Positions 32,538 through 41,430 of a DNA stretch of 64,000 nucleotides are shown here, piece after piece. The stretch's first letter is position 1. Each line of letters begins with the position of its first letter. Both the position numbers and the translations under genes were made by a program. This DNA is from Aquimarina brevivitae (GTDB lineage: Bacteria; Bacteroidota; Bacteroidia; Flavobacteriales; Flavobacteriaceae): positions 1,408,208 to 1,472,207 of the forward strand of contig NZ_SGXE01000001.1 of the NCBI RefSeq assembly GCF_004216895.1, given 5' to 3'. The notes beneath the pieces were generated by a model that saw only the letters and a program-made list of their open reading frames with translations, was not told where the DNA came from and did not search any database.

Positions 32538-34724
32538 ATGTCAACATTAAGATTTGAAGCTCTAAAAGAGGCTATTAACCGAAATGCTGTAATAATTACA
32601 GAGACGGATCGCAGATCAGCGATTTTTGGAGAAAACGTTTTCAATCAAACGACAATGATGCAATCCTTAACTAAGGATGCATACAAAAGCGTAATGGCTG
32701 CAATTGAAAGTGGTTCAAAAATAAATCGAGCTATTGCGGACCAAATAGCTTCGGCTATGAAAGAATGGGCGCTTGCCAAAGGAGTGACCCACTATACGCA
32801 TTGGTTTCAACCCTTAACCGGAGCAACAGCCGAAAAACACGATGCTTTCTTTGAAACGATTGGTAACGGGCAGGCGATTGAAAAATTTGGTGGCGGACAA
32901 CTGGTACAGCAAGAGCCTGATGCTTCATCTTTTCCTAATGGTGGAATACGAAATACTTTTGAGGCTAGGGGATATACAGCCTGGGACCCTACTTCTCCTG
33001 CTTTTATTTACGGAACCACCTTGTGTATACCAACAGTTTTTGTTGCCTATACAGGTGAAGCTTTAGATTATAAAACACCTTTATTGCGAGCTTTACAAGC
33101 CGTGGATAGCGCAGCAACTGCAGTAGCCAAATATTTTGACAAAAATGTAAAAAAAGTAAACGCTTCTCTAGGCTGGGAACAAGAGTACTTTTTGATTGAT
33201 AATGGACTTGCCAATAGTAGACCGGATATTGTAATGACTGGTAGAACATTATTGGGGCATTCGCCTGCCAAAGGACAGCAGTTGGATGATCATTATTTTG
33301 GAAGTATCCCTACCAGAGCCCTAAACTTTATGATGGACCTGGAGGTGGAGTGTATGAAACTCGGTATACCGGTTAAAACAAGACATAATGAGGTGGCACC
33401 AAATCAATTTGAGTTAGCGCCTATATATGAAGAAACAAACCTTGCTGTAGACCATAATTCCTTATTAATGGATGTGATGGGTAAAATAGCCTCAAGACAT
33501 AATCTAAAGGTGCTGTTGCACGAAAAACCATTTGCCGGAGTTAATGGATCGGGTAAGCATAATAACTGGTCTTTGGGTACAGATACAGGGATAAACCTTC
33601 TTGGGCCTGGTAAAACTCCGATGAGTAATCTTCAGTTTTTAACCTTTTTTATCAATACTATCAAGGCCATCAATGATAATGAAGAATTAATGCGAGCTGG
33701 TATAGCTTCAGCAAGTAATGATCATAGATTGGGAGCTAATGAAGCTCCGCCAGCAATTATGTCTGTGTTCATTGGAGAGCAACTGACAGCTGTACTTAAA
33801 GAATTAGAAGGGGTGACAGATGGAAAACTTTCGCCTAAAGAAAAAACTGATCTTAAGTTGAATGTGGTAGGTAAAATACCTGAAATCTTATTGGATAACA
33901 CCGATAGAAATAGAACATCACCTTTTGCTTTTACGGGTAACAAATTTGAGTTTAGAGCTGTGGGTTCTAAAGCGAATTGTGCTAATCCGATGACAATCTT
34001 AAATACCATCGTAGCGAAACAGTTAGTTGATTTTAAACAAGAAGTTGATAAATTAATTAAGAAAAAAGATCTTAAAAAAGATGAAGCGATCTTTAATGTG
34101 TTGAGAGAATATATCAAGCAATCTAAGAATATTCTTTTTGAAGGTAACGGTTATGGTGAAGAATGGGAAAAAGAAGCGAAGAAAAGAGGTTTAAGCAATA
34201 ATAAAACTACTCCTGAAGCTTTAAAGGTTAAGGTGTCAGATAAAAACCTACGACTTTTTGAAGAGATGGGTGTGATGAATAAGATAGAAGCTGAAGCTAG
34301 GTATGAGATCGAAATTGAAGAATACGTGATGCATATCCAGATTGAAGGTCGAGTGCTTGGGGATATTGCAAGAAATCACGTCATACCTACCGCTATCAAG
34401 TATCAAAATACATTAATTAATAATGTATCTGGATTAAAGGAGTTGTATGGTAGTGATTTCAAGAAATATGCTGCTGAGCAGATGGAAATTATTGAAGAAA
34501 TTTCAAACCATATTGGCAAAATAAACGCCAAAGTAAATGAAATGACAGAAGCTCGTAAAAAAGCCAATGCTATAGAGGATATCGTAAAAAGAGCTGAAGA
34601 CTATTGCTTTAAAGTAAAACCAATGTTTGATGACATTCGATATAGTTGTGATAAATTAGAATTATTGGTAGATGATGAGCTTTGGCCTTTAACTAAGTAT
34701 AGAGAACTTTTATTTACACGATAG
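32538..34724 (+). CDS. glnN: Type III glutamine synthetase (GlnN)
   Basis: The product has 728 residues, the standard size of the large GSIII enzymes. The GSIII signature stretches are clear: HYTHWFQPLTGATAEKHDAF, LGWEQEYFLID, RHNEVAPNQFELAPI and NDHRLGANEAPPAIMS. The enzyme makes glutamine from glutamate and ammonia. GSIII is the main form in many Bacteroidota; the presence of a second, type II enzyme on the opposite strand suggests differing conditions of use. A terminator follows at 34802. Confidence 0.97.
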   Translation: MSTLRFEALKEAINRNAVIITETDRRSAIFGENVFNQTTMMQSLTKDAYKSVMAAIESGSKINRAIADQIASAMKEWALAKGVTHYTHWFQPLTGATAEKHDAFFETIGNGQAIEKFGGGQLVQQEPDASSFPNGGIRNTFEARGYTAWDPTSPAFIYGTTLCIPTVFVAYTGEALDYKTPLLRALQAVDSAATAVAKYFDKNVKKVNASLGWEQEYFLIDNGLANSRPDIVMTGRTLLGHSPAKGQQLDDHYFGSIPTRALNFMMDLEVECMKLGIPVKTRHNEVAPNQFELAPIYEETNLAVDHNSLLMDVMGKIASRHNLKVLLHEKPFAGVNGSGKHNNWSLGTDTGINLLGPGKTPMSNLQFLTFFINTIKAINDNEELMRAGIASASNDHRLGANEAPPAIMSVFIGEQLTAVLKELEGVTDGKLSPKEKTDLKLNVVGKIPEILLDNTDRNRTSPFAFTGNKFEFRAVGSKANCANPMTILNTIVAKQLVDFKQEVDKLIKKKDLKKDEAIFNVLREYIKQSKNILFEGNGYGEEWEKEAKKRGLSNNKTTPEALKVKVSDKNLRLFEEMGVMNKIEAEARYEIEIEEYVMHIQIEGRVLGDIARNHVIPTAIKYQNTLINNVSGLKELYGSDFKKYAAEQMEIIEEISNHIGKINAKVNEMTEARKKANAIEDIVKRAEDYCFKVKPMFDDIRYSCDKLELLVDDELWPLTKYRELLFTR

Positions 34725-35064
34725 CTAATGGTAAGAAACCACCTACTGGTTTCAGCCAAAACTGTTTTTTATACATTCTATAACAGTTGTTTAACTCAAA
34801 CAAACTCACAGGTTTACATAAAGCTGTGAGTTTTTTTATGGTATTTCGTCGAAATGTTAGTTTTTACGGAGCGATACTGTTAAAAAATTTATAAATTTAC
34901 AATGCTTGCGAGGATTAGGATACTTTAAAGCTACCCCCTATAAATCTTTTGAATAACGTAGAATTGCACCTGTTTGACTGATGAAGTTATGATATTCTAT
35001 GGATTAAACTTATGCGTGATAATTAAGTAGTGCTCATTAACCATTTTAATTATATATATTACGT
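34725..35064. other. 340-base leader region of the curli operon
   Basis: After the GSIII terminator at 34802-34837 the remaining 230 bases up to the curlin ATG contain no open frame. They must hold the curli promoter, but I see no box matching TAnnTTTG perfectly, so the regulator is probably needed. Confidence 0.5.
34802..34837 (+). terminator. Intrinsic terminator after glnN
   Basis: Ten-bp arms (34802-34811 and 34824-34833) followed by a run of seven T residues, 78 bases beyond the stop. Confidence 0.85.
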
Positions 35065-36582
35065 ATGAAAAAAGTAGTTTTTACCTTAGCAGCTATGCTA
35101 AGCGCAACCGCGATGGTTGCCCAGTCAAATTCCAGCAATGTTACTCAAACAGGAGAAAGTAACCAGGCTGACATTACTCAAATCGGCTTACAAAATTCAT
35201 CAATCACTTCTCAAGAGGGTGTGTCTAATTCCGCTGAAGCTATTCAAGGGAGTGATCTATTTGCATCTCGAAATGGTGTAGTAGAACAAACCCAAATCGG
35301 AGAGAAAAATTCGGCATTCGCACAACACGAAGAGGATAGAAACCAGGTGTATCAAGAACAAATCGGAGATGGAAACTCAGCAAGCGCGTCACAAAATCTT
35401 TTGTTTTTTGGTGGCGATAACGTGTCTGATCAGTACCAGGAAGGAAACGAGAATAGTGCAGTTACTACCCAAGAAGGCACCGAAAATGTTGCAATTCAAT
35501 TGCAATTTGGAGATGCTAACTCAGCGAGTTCTTCACAGCAAGGTTCTTCAAATTTTAGTGGAAGTCTTCAACAAGGAAATTTAAACGCGGCTTCAATTGC
35601 TCAGGTAGGTACTACTAACGATTCTGAGCAATATCAGCTTGGCGACGCCAATGTTGCTACAGGTGAGCAATGGGGTTCTGATAATGTGCTTTTACAGGAT
35701 CAAGAAGGTGGTGGCAACAACGCTACTTCATTACAAGGTAGCAGCTCTTTTGATTCAAGAGGAGGAACTGTACAGCAAATTCAAATCGGTAACGAAAATA
35801 CGGCTTTTGCTAACCACGAAGAGGACGATAACTATATCGGACAGGGACAAGTTGGCGAGGGTAATAGCGCTACCGCTGATCAAAACCTGGGATCTTTTGG
35901 AGGTGATAACTTCATCCTACAAATTCAAAGAGGAAACGGAAATGTTGTTGATGCTTCACAAAATGGGAGTAATAATTTTTCTGATCAGGATCAAACGGGT
36001 GACGAAAACTTAGGTTTGGTAACACAATCAGGGACAGATAATACAGCAACTCAAACTCAAGTTGGAAATAGTAATAGCGCAGAGGCTGTACAAGGAGGCT
36101 TCTTCTTTACTTCTAGAGGGGGTTCAATAGACCAATCACAAACTGGTGAAGGTAACGTGGCATTTGCAAGACACGAAGAGGATAATAACCAGGTGCTTCA
36201 AATCCAAGACGGAAACTCAAATAGCGCATCTGTAACGCAAAACATTCTAACCTTCGGAGGAGAAAACTATACGCAGCAATATCAACTTGGAGAAGGTAAC
36301 TTATCTGAAGTTTCTCAAGAAGGTGGAGCTGGATTATTAGGTGAGTCGAATATTACAAGCCATATCCAGATAGGAAACGAAAACTTTGCATTAACAGCGC
36401 AAAGCGGGTCTGGTAATATAAGCGATATTTTACAGTCTGGTGATATGAACCTTGCTCAAGATACTCAAGTAGGTGCAGATAACTTTACATTTGTTACTCA
36501 AACAGGTAATATGAATAGTAGTATTATTCTTCAAACCGGAACAGCTAACGCTGCTACAGTAACACAGACAGGCGGACTATAA
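35065..36582 (+). CDS. Curlin-repeat major fibre subunit (CsgA-like)
   Basis: The product has 505 residues: a signal peptide to about residue 19 (MLSATAMVAQ), then more than twenty curlin-type repeats of the Q-x-G-x-x-N-x-A-x-x-x-Q pattern, far more than the five of E. coli CsgA. Three super-modules of about 80 residues (57-141, 218-300, 337-420) share a SRGG/SRNG turn, an AFAxHEED insertion (His88, His251, His370) and an FGGDN/FGGEN turn. The product is exported and expected to form amyloid fibres. It heads the curli operon; a readthrough-type hairpin at 36617 separates it from the second subunit. Confidence 0.9.
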   Translation: MKKVVFTLAAMLSATAMVAQSNSSNVTQTGESNQADITQIGLQNSSITSQEGVSNSAEAIQGSDLFASRNGVVEQTQIGEKNSAFAQHEEDRNQVYQEQIGDGNSASASQNLLFFGGDNVSDQYQEGNENSAVTTQEGTENVAIQLQFGDANSASSSQQGSSNFSGSLQQGNLNAASIAQVGTTNDSEQYQLGDANVATGEQWGSDNVLLQDQEGGGNNATSLQGSSSFDSRGGTVQQIQIGNENTAFANHEEDDNYIGQGQVGEGNSATADQNLGSFGGDNFILQIQRGNGNVVDASQNGSNNFSDQDQTGDENLGLVTQSGTDNTATQTQVGNSNSAEAVQGGFFFTSRGGSIDQSQTGEGNVAFARHEEDNNQVLQIQDGNSNSASVTQNILTFGGENYTQQYQLGEGNLSEVSQEGGAGLLGESNITSHIQIGNENFALTAQSGSGNISDILQSGDMNLAQDTQVGADNFTFVTQTGNMNSSIILQTGTANAATVTQTGGL

Positions 36583-36616
36583 AATCCAATTACATACAAC
36601 CAACCAATAAATAGAT

Positions 36617-36653
36617 AAGAAGAGTAATGTCAATCCTTGGCATTACTCTTCTT
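36617..36653 (+). terminator. Hairpin between csgA-like and csgB-like genes
   Basis: Arms 36617-36629 and 36641-36653 form a 13-bp perfect stem, extended by further pairs around a 3-base loop. The T tract is weak, so partial readthrough into csgB-csgEFG is likely. This would give more CsgA than the export machinery. Confidence 0.7.
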
Positions 36654-36688
36654 TAACTCTTTTTGAGAAAAAGATAAATGAGGTAAAT

Positions 36689-37180
36689 ATGATAAGATTA
36701 AGTATTCAGGGTGTATTATTATTTTGGGTTTTCTTTTCTTTTGCTCAAGAAAATTATAACCTACCTGTAGAAAACGAAATCGTTATTCTATCCCAGGTCA
36801 ATAGTGTAGAACGTACAGATCAAATCCGAGCTGCAAATGAATTATCTAATTCTGTTTTTATTCAACAGATTGGAGAACGGAATGATGTAACTACAGCTGT
36901 ACGAGCTCAAGAATCAGCTATAACTGTATTGCAAAAGGGAAATAATAATAGCATAAGTATGGAGAGTGCCGCGACAGAGATTCAAAAGCTAGTAGTGCAG
37001 CGTGGCGATTATAATACTGTTCAAGAATTTTCTATAGATCCAAAAGCTGCAACTAACCTTCAATTAATTCAAGATGGAGATCATCTTTATTTTGAGCAAT
37101 TTGGTAGCAATGAGTTATCTAATAGCCTTAAGATTAAGATGACAGGTACAGCTAGAAATATTATTATTCGAAGCTTCTAA
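36689..37180 (+). CDS. Minor curlin / nucleator-like protein (CsgB-like)
   Basis: The protein has 163 residues with a signal peptide (VLLFWVFFSFAQ). Five imperfect curlin-like repeats follow (SVFIQQIGERNDVTTA, VLQKGNNNSISMES, VVQRGDYNTVQEF, LIQDGDHLYFEQF, NSLKIKMTG). The small size and divergent repeats resemble CsgB, which nucleates fibre growth at the cell surface. It overlaps nothing, and csgE begins 3 bases after its stop. No anchor is visible in the sequence. Confidence 0.75.
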   Translation: MIRLSIQGVLLFWVFFSFAQENYNLPVENEIVILSQVNSVERTDQIRAANELSNSVFIQQIGERNDVTTAVRAQESAITVLQKGNNNSISMESAATEIQKLVVQRGDYNTVQEFSIDPKAATNLQLIQDGDHLYFEQFGSNELSNSLKIKMTGTARNIIIRSF

Positions 37181-37183
37181 AAA

Positions 37184-37900
37184 ATGAATCTGAAATTAAT
37201 TTTCATTTTTTACGCAGTAATGCAATTGCAGGCACAAACGTCAACGAATGCGGATATAATTGCTAAACTGGAAACTTCAGTAATTGATGAGTTGATCATT
37301 TTTAGGGCAACCGCAACCAATGCCAGTGAAGTATACAAAAGTCTTCGTTTTGTGTTTTCTGCATTTAGAACAAATAAAAACGGGGAATTAATAAAAAACA
37401 ATCAAGATGAGCGCTTTACCATAGCGGCAAATGAAAAAAGAGAGCTATCAAATTTTGCGATCCATAAAGACATCAAGGATAAATTAATTGTATTGTTGCT
37501 CATTTATGATGAAGATCAAATTATCGCAAAAGACCGAATTGGTCTTAATGAGAAGAAAAAGAAAAAAATCATCTACCAGCCAGATGATGATGGCATAGAA
37601 ATTAAGGGTATTGTGGTAGAAGAAACTAAAACAAAACCCGGTAAGGATTTTTATGAGTTTTTTTATACCGCTTATAATCAACATCAAATAAATGGCTCAA
37701 AAGTAGTAGGGATATATGAACAATTAAGCTTTGGAAGAAGTACAATCATTCAGGTTAAAATCGATGATCAAGTAATTCAGGAATTTTTAGCCAAACCAGA
37801 CATTGAATATTTAGAACAAATGTCCAAAATTGCAATCAGAAAAGTATACAAGTATTTTAAAGATTTTAAAAACCAAAAAAACGATATAATTCAATATTGA
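37184..37900 (+). CDS. csgE: Curli assembly component CsgE with additional N-terminal domain
   Basis: The product has 238 residues, about twice E. coli CsgE. A signal peptide ends near residue 18. Residues 25-118 are a beta-rich extra domain (FRATATNASEVYKSLRFVF, then an AANEKRELS turn and LIVLLLIYDE strand) that in pattern resembles CsgH-type modules. Residues 137-228 are CsgE: IKGIVVEETKTKPGKDFY matches the CsgE start with its conserved GKDFY, and VIQEFLAKPDIEYLEQMSK is the C-terminal helix. CsgE caps the CsgG pore and selects substrate. The gene starts 3 bases after the nucleator-like gene. Confidence 0.88.
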   Translation: MNLKLIFIFYAVMQLQAQTSTNADIIAKLETSVIDELIIFRATATNASEVYKSLRFVFSAFRTNKNGELIKNNQDERFTIAANEKRELSNFAIHKDIKDKLIVLLLIYDEDQIIAKDRIGLNEKKKKKIIYQPDDDGIEIKGIVVEETKTKPGKDFYEFFYTAYNQHQINGSKVVGIYEQLSFGRSTIIQVKIDDQVIQEFLAKPDIEYLEQMSKIAIRKVYKYFKDFKNQKNDIIQY

Positions 37901-37910
37901 ATTTACAACT

Positions 37911-38315
37911 ATGATAATAAGAATCAGTCTTATACTAATTACAACACTTACATTTAATTCCATAAAGGCTCAAGAATTAGTATACCAGCCAAAAAACCCA
38001 GCGTTCGGGGGGGATACTTTCAATTACCAATGGTTGTTGAGTTCGGCCGAGTCTCAAAATGAATTTACAGATCAAGAAGATTCCAACAATGGTAGATCAG
38101 ATTTAGACCGATTTAGCGATGGTTTAAATAATCAATTGTTAAATCAAATTTCGAGATCTTTATTTAATGAACAATTTGGAGAAGAAGGATTGACTGAGGG
38201 AACCTTTAGTTTTGGTACGCTTTTTATCGAAATCTTTCCGTCTTCAGAAGGTTTGATTATTAACATTTTGGATACTTCAACAGGAGATCAGTCTCAAGTT
38301 ATAATACCTAATTAA
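37911..38315 (+). CDS. csgF: Curli production/nucleation component CsgF
   Basis: The protein has 134 residues. A signal peptide ends at the Ala-Gln pair near residue 21; the mature N-terminus (ELVYQPKNPAFGGDTFNYQW, then LLSSAESQNEF) is the diagnostic CsgF stretch that inserts in the CsgG barrel neck. Spacing of 10 bases from csgE and 7 bases to csgG shows an operon. The role is surface attachment of the nucleator. Confidence 0.93.
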   Translation: MIIRISLILITTLTFNSIKAQELVYQPKNPAFGGDTFNYQWLLSSAESQNEFTDQEDSNNGRSDLDRFSDGLNNQLLNQISRSLFNEQFGEEGLTEGTFSFGTLFIEIFPSSEGLIINILDTSTGDQSQVIIPN

Positions 38316-38322
38316 TTTAATA

Positions 38323-39801
38323 ATGTCAGCGAAATATTATAAGGTATTTTTCCTTTTGGGCTTAATAATGGTGATTGCGTCCTGTGGAACCTACTTTAAT
38401 CAACCTATAGAGATCGAAAATGCTAGACTAGGCGAAAACAGTCCAGCAACCAAAAGCATTAAAAACTTACCTCAACCCGTAGAACCTGTAGTTGTCGGTG
38501 TTTATAAATTTAGGGATCAAACCGGTCAGTATAAACCAACTGAAGGAGGGAGTACATTCAGTACTGCAGTTACTCAGGGGGCAACGACTATTTTGATAAA
38601 AGCATTAGAGGACTCTAATTGGTTTGTGCCCATAGAACGCGAAAACCTTAGCAACTTATTGAATGAAAGAAACATCATTCGTTCTACCAGAAAAGAATAC
38701 AATAAAAATCAAAATGGCAACGAACCCCAATTACCCCCATTGTTATATGCGGGTATTATTCTTGAAGGGGGTATTGTATCTTATGATACCAATATTATTA
38801 CTGGTGGTTTAGGAGCAAGATATTTTGGTGTGGGTGCTTCGACACAATATAGACAGGATCGTATTACGGTTTATCTAAGAGCAGTATCTACCTCTAGTGG
38901 TAAAATTTTAAAAACAGTTTATGTTTCCAAAACGATACTATCTCAAGCATTAGATGCTAATTTCTTTAGGTATGTAAAATTTAGAAGATTGCTAGAGGCA
39001 GAAACTGGTTTTACAAAAAATGAACCAGGACAATTAGCAGTTTCTGAAGCTATTGAAAAGGCAGTAGAAGCACTAATTCTAGAAGGTGTTGAGGACGACT
39101 TGTGGACGGCTAAAGCGTCTAAAGAGGAGGTGGAGCAGCTCCTTACAGCGTATAAAACAGAAAAGTCTGAATCCGAAAACACAGGGTTATACCAGCGTTT
39201 CTTCAAGGAAAGACGGGGGGAATTTGGTTTAACGCTACAAGGGGGAGCAGCCTTAATCAATGGGGATTATAATGAAAAGGATGCTGATTATGCCATTGGT
39301 GTTGGAGCTAAACATTTTTTTAATCCCTATCTAAATGTTGGTATAGGAGTCAATAAATTTCAATTGAGTAATGGGCAGGTATTTTCGCAAGGTTTTAATG
39401 CTTTGCAGTTGAACACAGAACTCTATCTTTTGCCTTTTGAAAAAATTTCACCCTTTGCTATTGGTGGCATCGGCATCATTAACACGGATGATTTTAGTAA
39501 ATCCTATGTGCAAGCACAGTATGGGTTAGGTGTCGAATATTTAGTAGCAGAGCAGTGGGGGATATCAACACAGTTGACTCATAATTTAGTATTTAGTGAT
39601 AGTGTGGATGAGGTAGTCCAAGGTAAGCAAGATGATCAGTATTTTACGATTGGTTTTGGTCTTACGTATTATTTTAAAAAACCCCTACCAATGGATAAAA
39701 AATTGCGAAAACAAGAGCGAAGCGAGCAAAAAGCATTGAGTAAACTGAGAAAAAGGAACAGAAAAAGTAGAAACGAGAAGGTTACGGAAAACAAACGATA
39801 A
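38323..39801 (+). CDS. csgG: Curli export pore CsgG fused to a C-terminal outer-membrane barrel domain
   Basis: The product has 492 residues; E. coli CsgG has about 277. A lipobox (VIASC, Cys21) is present. Residues 30-270 are CsgG: LPQPVEPVVVGVYKFRDQTG, the DSNWFVPIERENLSNLLNER helix and GIILEGGIVSYD. Residues about 295-455 are a second domain of amphipathic strands (FGLTLQGGAALINGD then a barrel-like end YFTIGFGLTYYF), as in eight-stranded outer-membrane barrels, followed by a very basic tail (458-492). CsgG forms a nonameric pore secreting curlin. The fused barrel is an accessory module of unknown role. Confidence 0.92.
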   Translation: MSAKYYKVFFLLGLIMVIASCGTYFNQPIEIENARLGENSPATKSIKNLPQPVEPVVVGVYKFRDQTGQYKPTEGGSTFSTAVTQGATTILIKALEDSNWFVPIERENLSNLLNERNIIRSTRKEYNKNQNGNEPQLPPLLYAGIILEGGIVSYDTNIITGGLGARYFGVGASTQYRQDRITVYLRAVSTSSGKILKTVYVSKTILSQALDANFFRYVKFRRLLEAETGFTKNEPGQLAVSEAIEKAVEALILEGVEDDLWTAKASKEEVEQLLTAYKTEKSESENTGLYQRFFKERRGEFGLTLQGGAALINGDYNEKDADYAIGVGAKHFFNPYLNVGIGVNKFQLSNGQVFSQGFNALQLNTELYLLPFEKISPFAIGGIGIINTDDFSKSYVQAQYGLGVEYLVAEQWGISTQLTHNLVFSDSVDEVVQGKQDDQYFTIGFGLTYYFKKPLPMDKKLRKQERSEQKALSKLRKRNRKSRNEKVTENKR

Positions 39802-39819
39802 AAAAGATAATAAAGTCAG

Positions 39820-41313
39820 ATGCAGTTTATTAAATATATAGCCTTGATAGTAGTTACTGTAATGGTAATGATGTCTTGTGGCGAAGATACTATAGATCTC
39901 CAAGGATTAGGTGTTGTTGAAGGCCGTGTGGTTCAAAGTGGAACTAACGAGCCATTGGAAAATGTAAAAATAGCTACCAATCCAGCATCAAGTACCGTTT
40001 TTACGGATCAGGATGGATTTTACAGTATAGTCAACATTCCCGCTGGGGAGTATTCGCTTTCTGCACAAAAAGATGGCCTATTGGCAGAGTTTGAGGCTAT
40101 TTCGGTTATAGCGGATACTTCAATAGAAGTTGTTTTTGAACTGGAATTGGAAACCGCTTCGAATCGCCCGCCAAATGCAGCTATCTTGATTTCGCCTGAA
40201 GATAATGCACAGGAAACACCAACAACTGTGGAATTAGTGTGGAGCGGAAGTGATCCTGATACGGATGATAACCTTACCTATTCAGTTAGGATTCAGAATG
40301 ATTTCAATTCAGAAATCTTAGAGTTTGAGAATATAAACGATACAACCCTTACTGTTGCTAATTTAATGTTTGGGGTTAAATACTTTTGGCAGGTAACCAC
40401 TAGTGATGGAATCAATGATCCGGTCAATAGTACTGTAGCTTCATTTACTACACAAAACCCACCCAATAACAGAATTGTATTTACCCGATTGATAGAAGGT
40501 AATAGTGTAATATTTTCAGCAGACGAACAAGGAGAAACAGTACTTCAACTCACCTCATCCGGAAGGAACAGTTTTAGACCTCGACGTAATCCAAACACCT
40601 CGAAGATTGCATTTTTAAGATCGATAGGTTCGCAGACACATTTATTCACTATGGATGAAGATGGTACCAATCAACAACAAATTACAGGACAAGTAGGGGT
40701 TAATGGATTTAATCTCGAAGCTGTTGATTTTACCTGGGATGCTAATGGAGCACAATTGCTCTTTCCTAATCAAGATAAATTATATCGAATCAATAATGAT
40801 GGTAGCGGATTGGAATTAGTGTATCAAACACCAGACGGTAGCCTAATCACAGAAATAGCTAAAAATCCAGGATCAAATATAACCGTGGTCAAAACGAATA
40901 ACCTTGATGGCTATAGTGTTCGTATTTTTACAATTGATACTACTGGAGCTGTGGTAAACATTATTCTGGAAGGTGTTCAAGGTGCTGCCGGTGGCATTGA
41001 TATATCTATAGATAATACTAAAGTACTGTACGCTTACGATGTTTCAGGTTTTGAAAATGTAAATTATCGTAGGTTAGACACGCGCTTATTTATCTATGAT
41101 CTGACTACAAATACTGCTACAGATCTATCAACCGATAAACCATCAGGTACTAATGATCTCGATCCAAGGTTTTCTCCGAATGAGGCATCAGTGATCTATG
41201 TAAATACTTCTAATGATGGAGTATCACAACAAAATATTCAAATACTACCAATAAACGACCTTGTTGCAAGAAACACCCTACTGTCTAATGGGGCCATGCC
41301 AGATTGGGAGTAA
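39820..41313 (+). CDS. Surface lipoprotein with regulatory-like, FN3-like and beta-propeller domains
   Basis: The product has 497 residues. A lipobox (VMMSC, Cys20) is followed by a carboxypeptidase regulatory-like domain (33-112, GVVEGRVVQSGTNEPLENVK), an FN3-like domain (117-212, with the PEDNAQETPTTVELVWSGSD opening) and a TolB-like six-bladed propeller (217-497; repeats of the HLFTMDEDGTNQQQ kind and DPRFSPNEASVIYV). It starts 18 bases after csgG and ends before a strong terminator at 41336, so it belongs to the curli operon. It may bind fibres or carbohydrate on the cell surface; this is inference. Confidence 0.82.
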   Translation: MQFIKYIALIVVTVMVMMSCGEDTIDLQGLGVVEGRVVQSGTNEPLENVKIATNPASSTVFTDQDGFYSIVNIPAGEYSLSAQKDGLLAEFEAISVIADTSIEVVFELELETASNRPPNAAILISPEDNAQETPTTVELVWSGSDPDTDDNLTYSVRIQNDFNSEILEFENINDTTLTVANLMFGVKYFWQVTTSDGINDPVNSTVASFTTQNPPNNRIVFTRLIEGNSVIFSADEQGETVLQLTSSGRNSFRPRRNPNTSKIAFLRSIGSQTHLFTMDEDGTNQQQITGQVGVNGFNLEAVDFTWDANGAQLLFPNQDKLYRINNDGSGLELVYQTPDGSLITEIAKNPGSNITVVKTNNLDGYSVRIFTIDTTGAVVNIILEGVQGAAGGIDISIDNTKVLYAYDVSGFENVNYRRLDTRLFIYDLTTNTATDLSTDKPSGTNDLDPRFSPNEASVIYVNTSNDGVSQQNIQILPINDLVARNTLLSNGAMPDWE

Positions 41314-41335
41314 AATTTAGATGCCCAAAACCAGG

Positions 41336-41372
41336 ATCCCAATTTTCGATTATCGAAGTTGGGATTTTTTTT
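41336..41372 (+). terminator. Intrinsic terminator ending the curli operon
   Basis: Outer arms 41336-41342 and 41359-41365 with an inner pairing TTCGA/TCGAA, followed by a run of eight T residues. Confidence 0.85.
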
Positions 41373-41430
41373 GGAATGGTTAGGCTTTGTTCTTATTTGA
41401 ATTATCTTTGTCCTTTAATTCAATAGTATC

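Noticed and set aside
35369-36013. Open frames in the +1 and +2 frames of the curlin gene
   Set aside because: They arise from the repeated codons; they lack starts with plausible upstream sequence and disagree with the curlin frame.
35065-36582. Regular repeats that could suggest a CRISPR array
   Set aside because: They are degenerate, in coding frame and without constant repeat/spacer lengths; they are curlin repeats.
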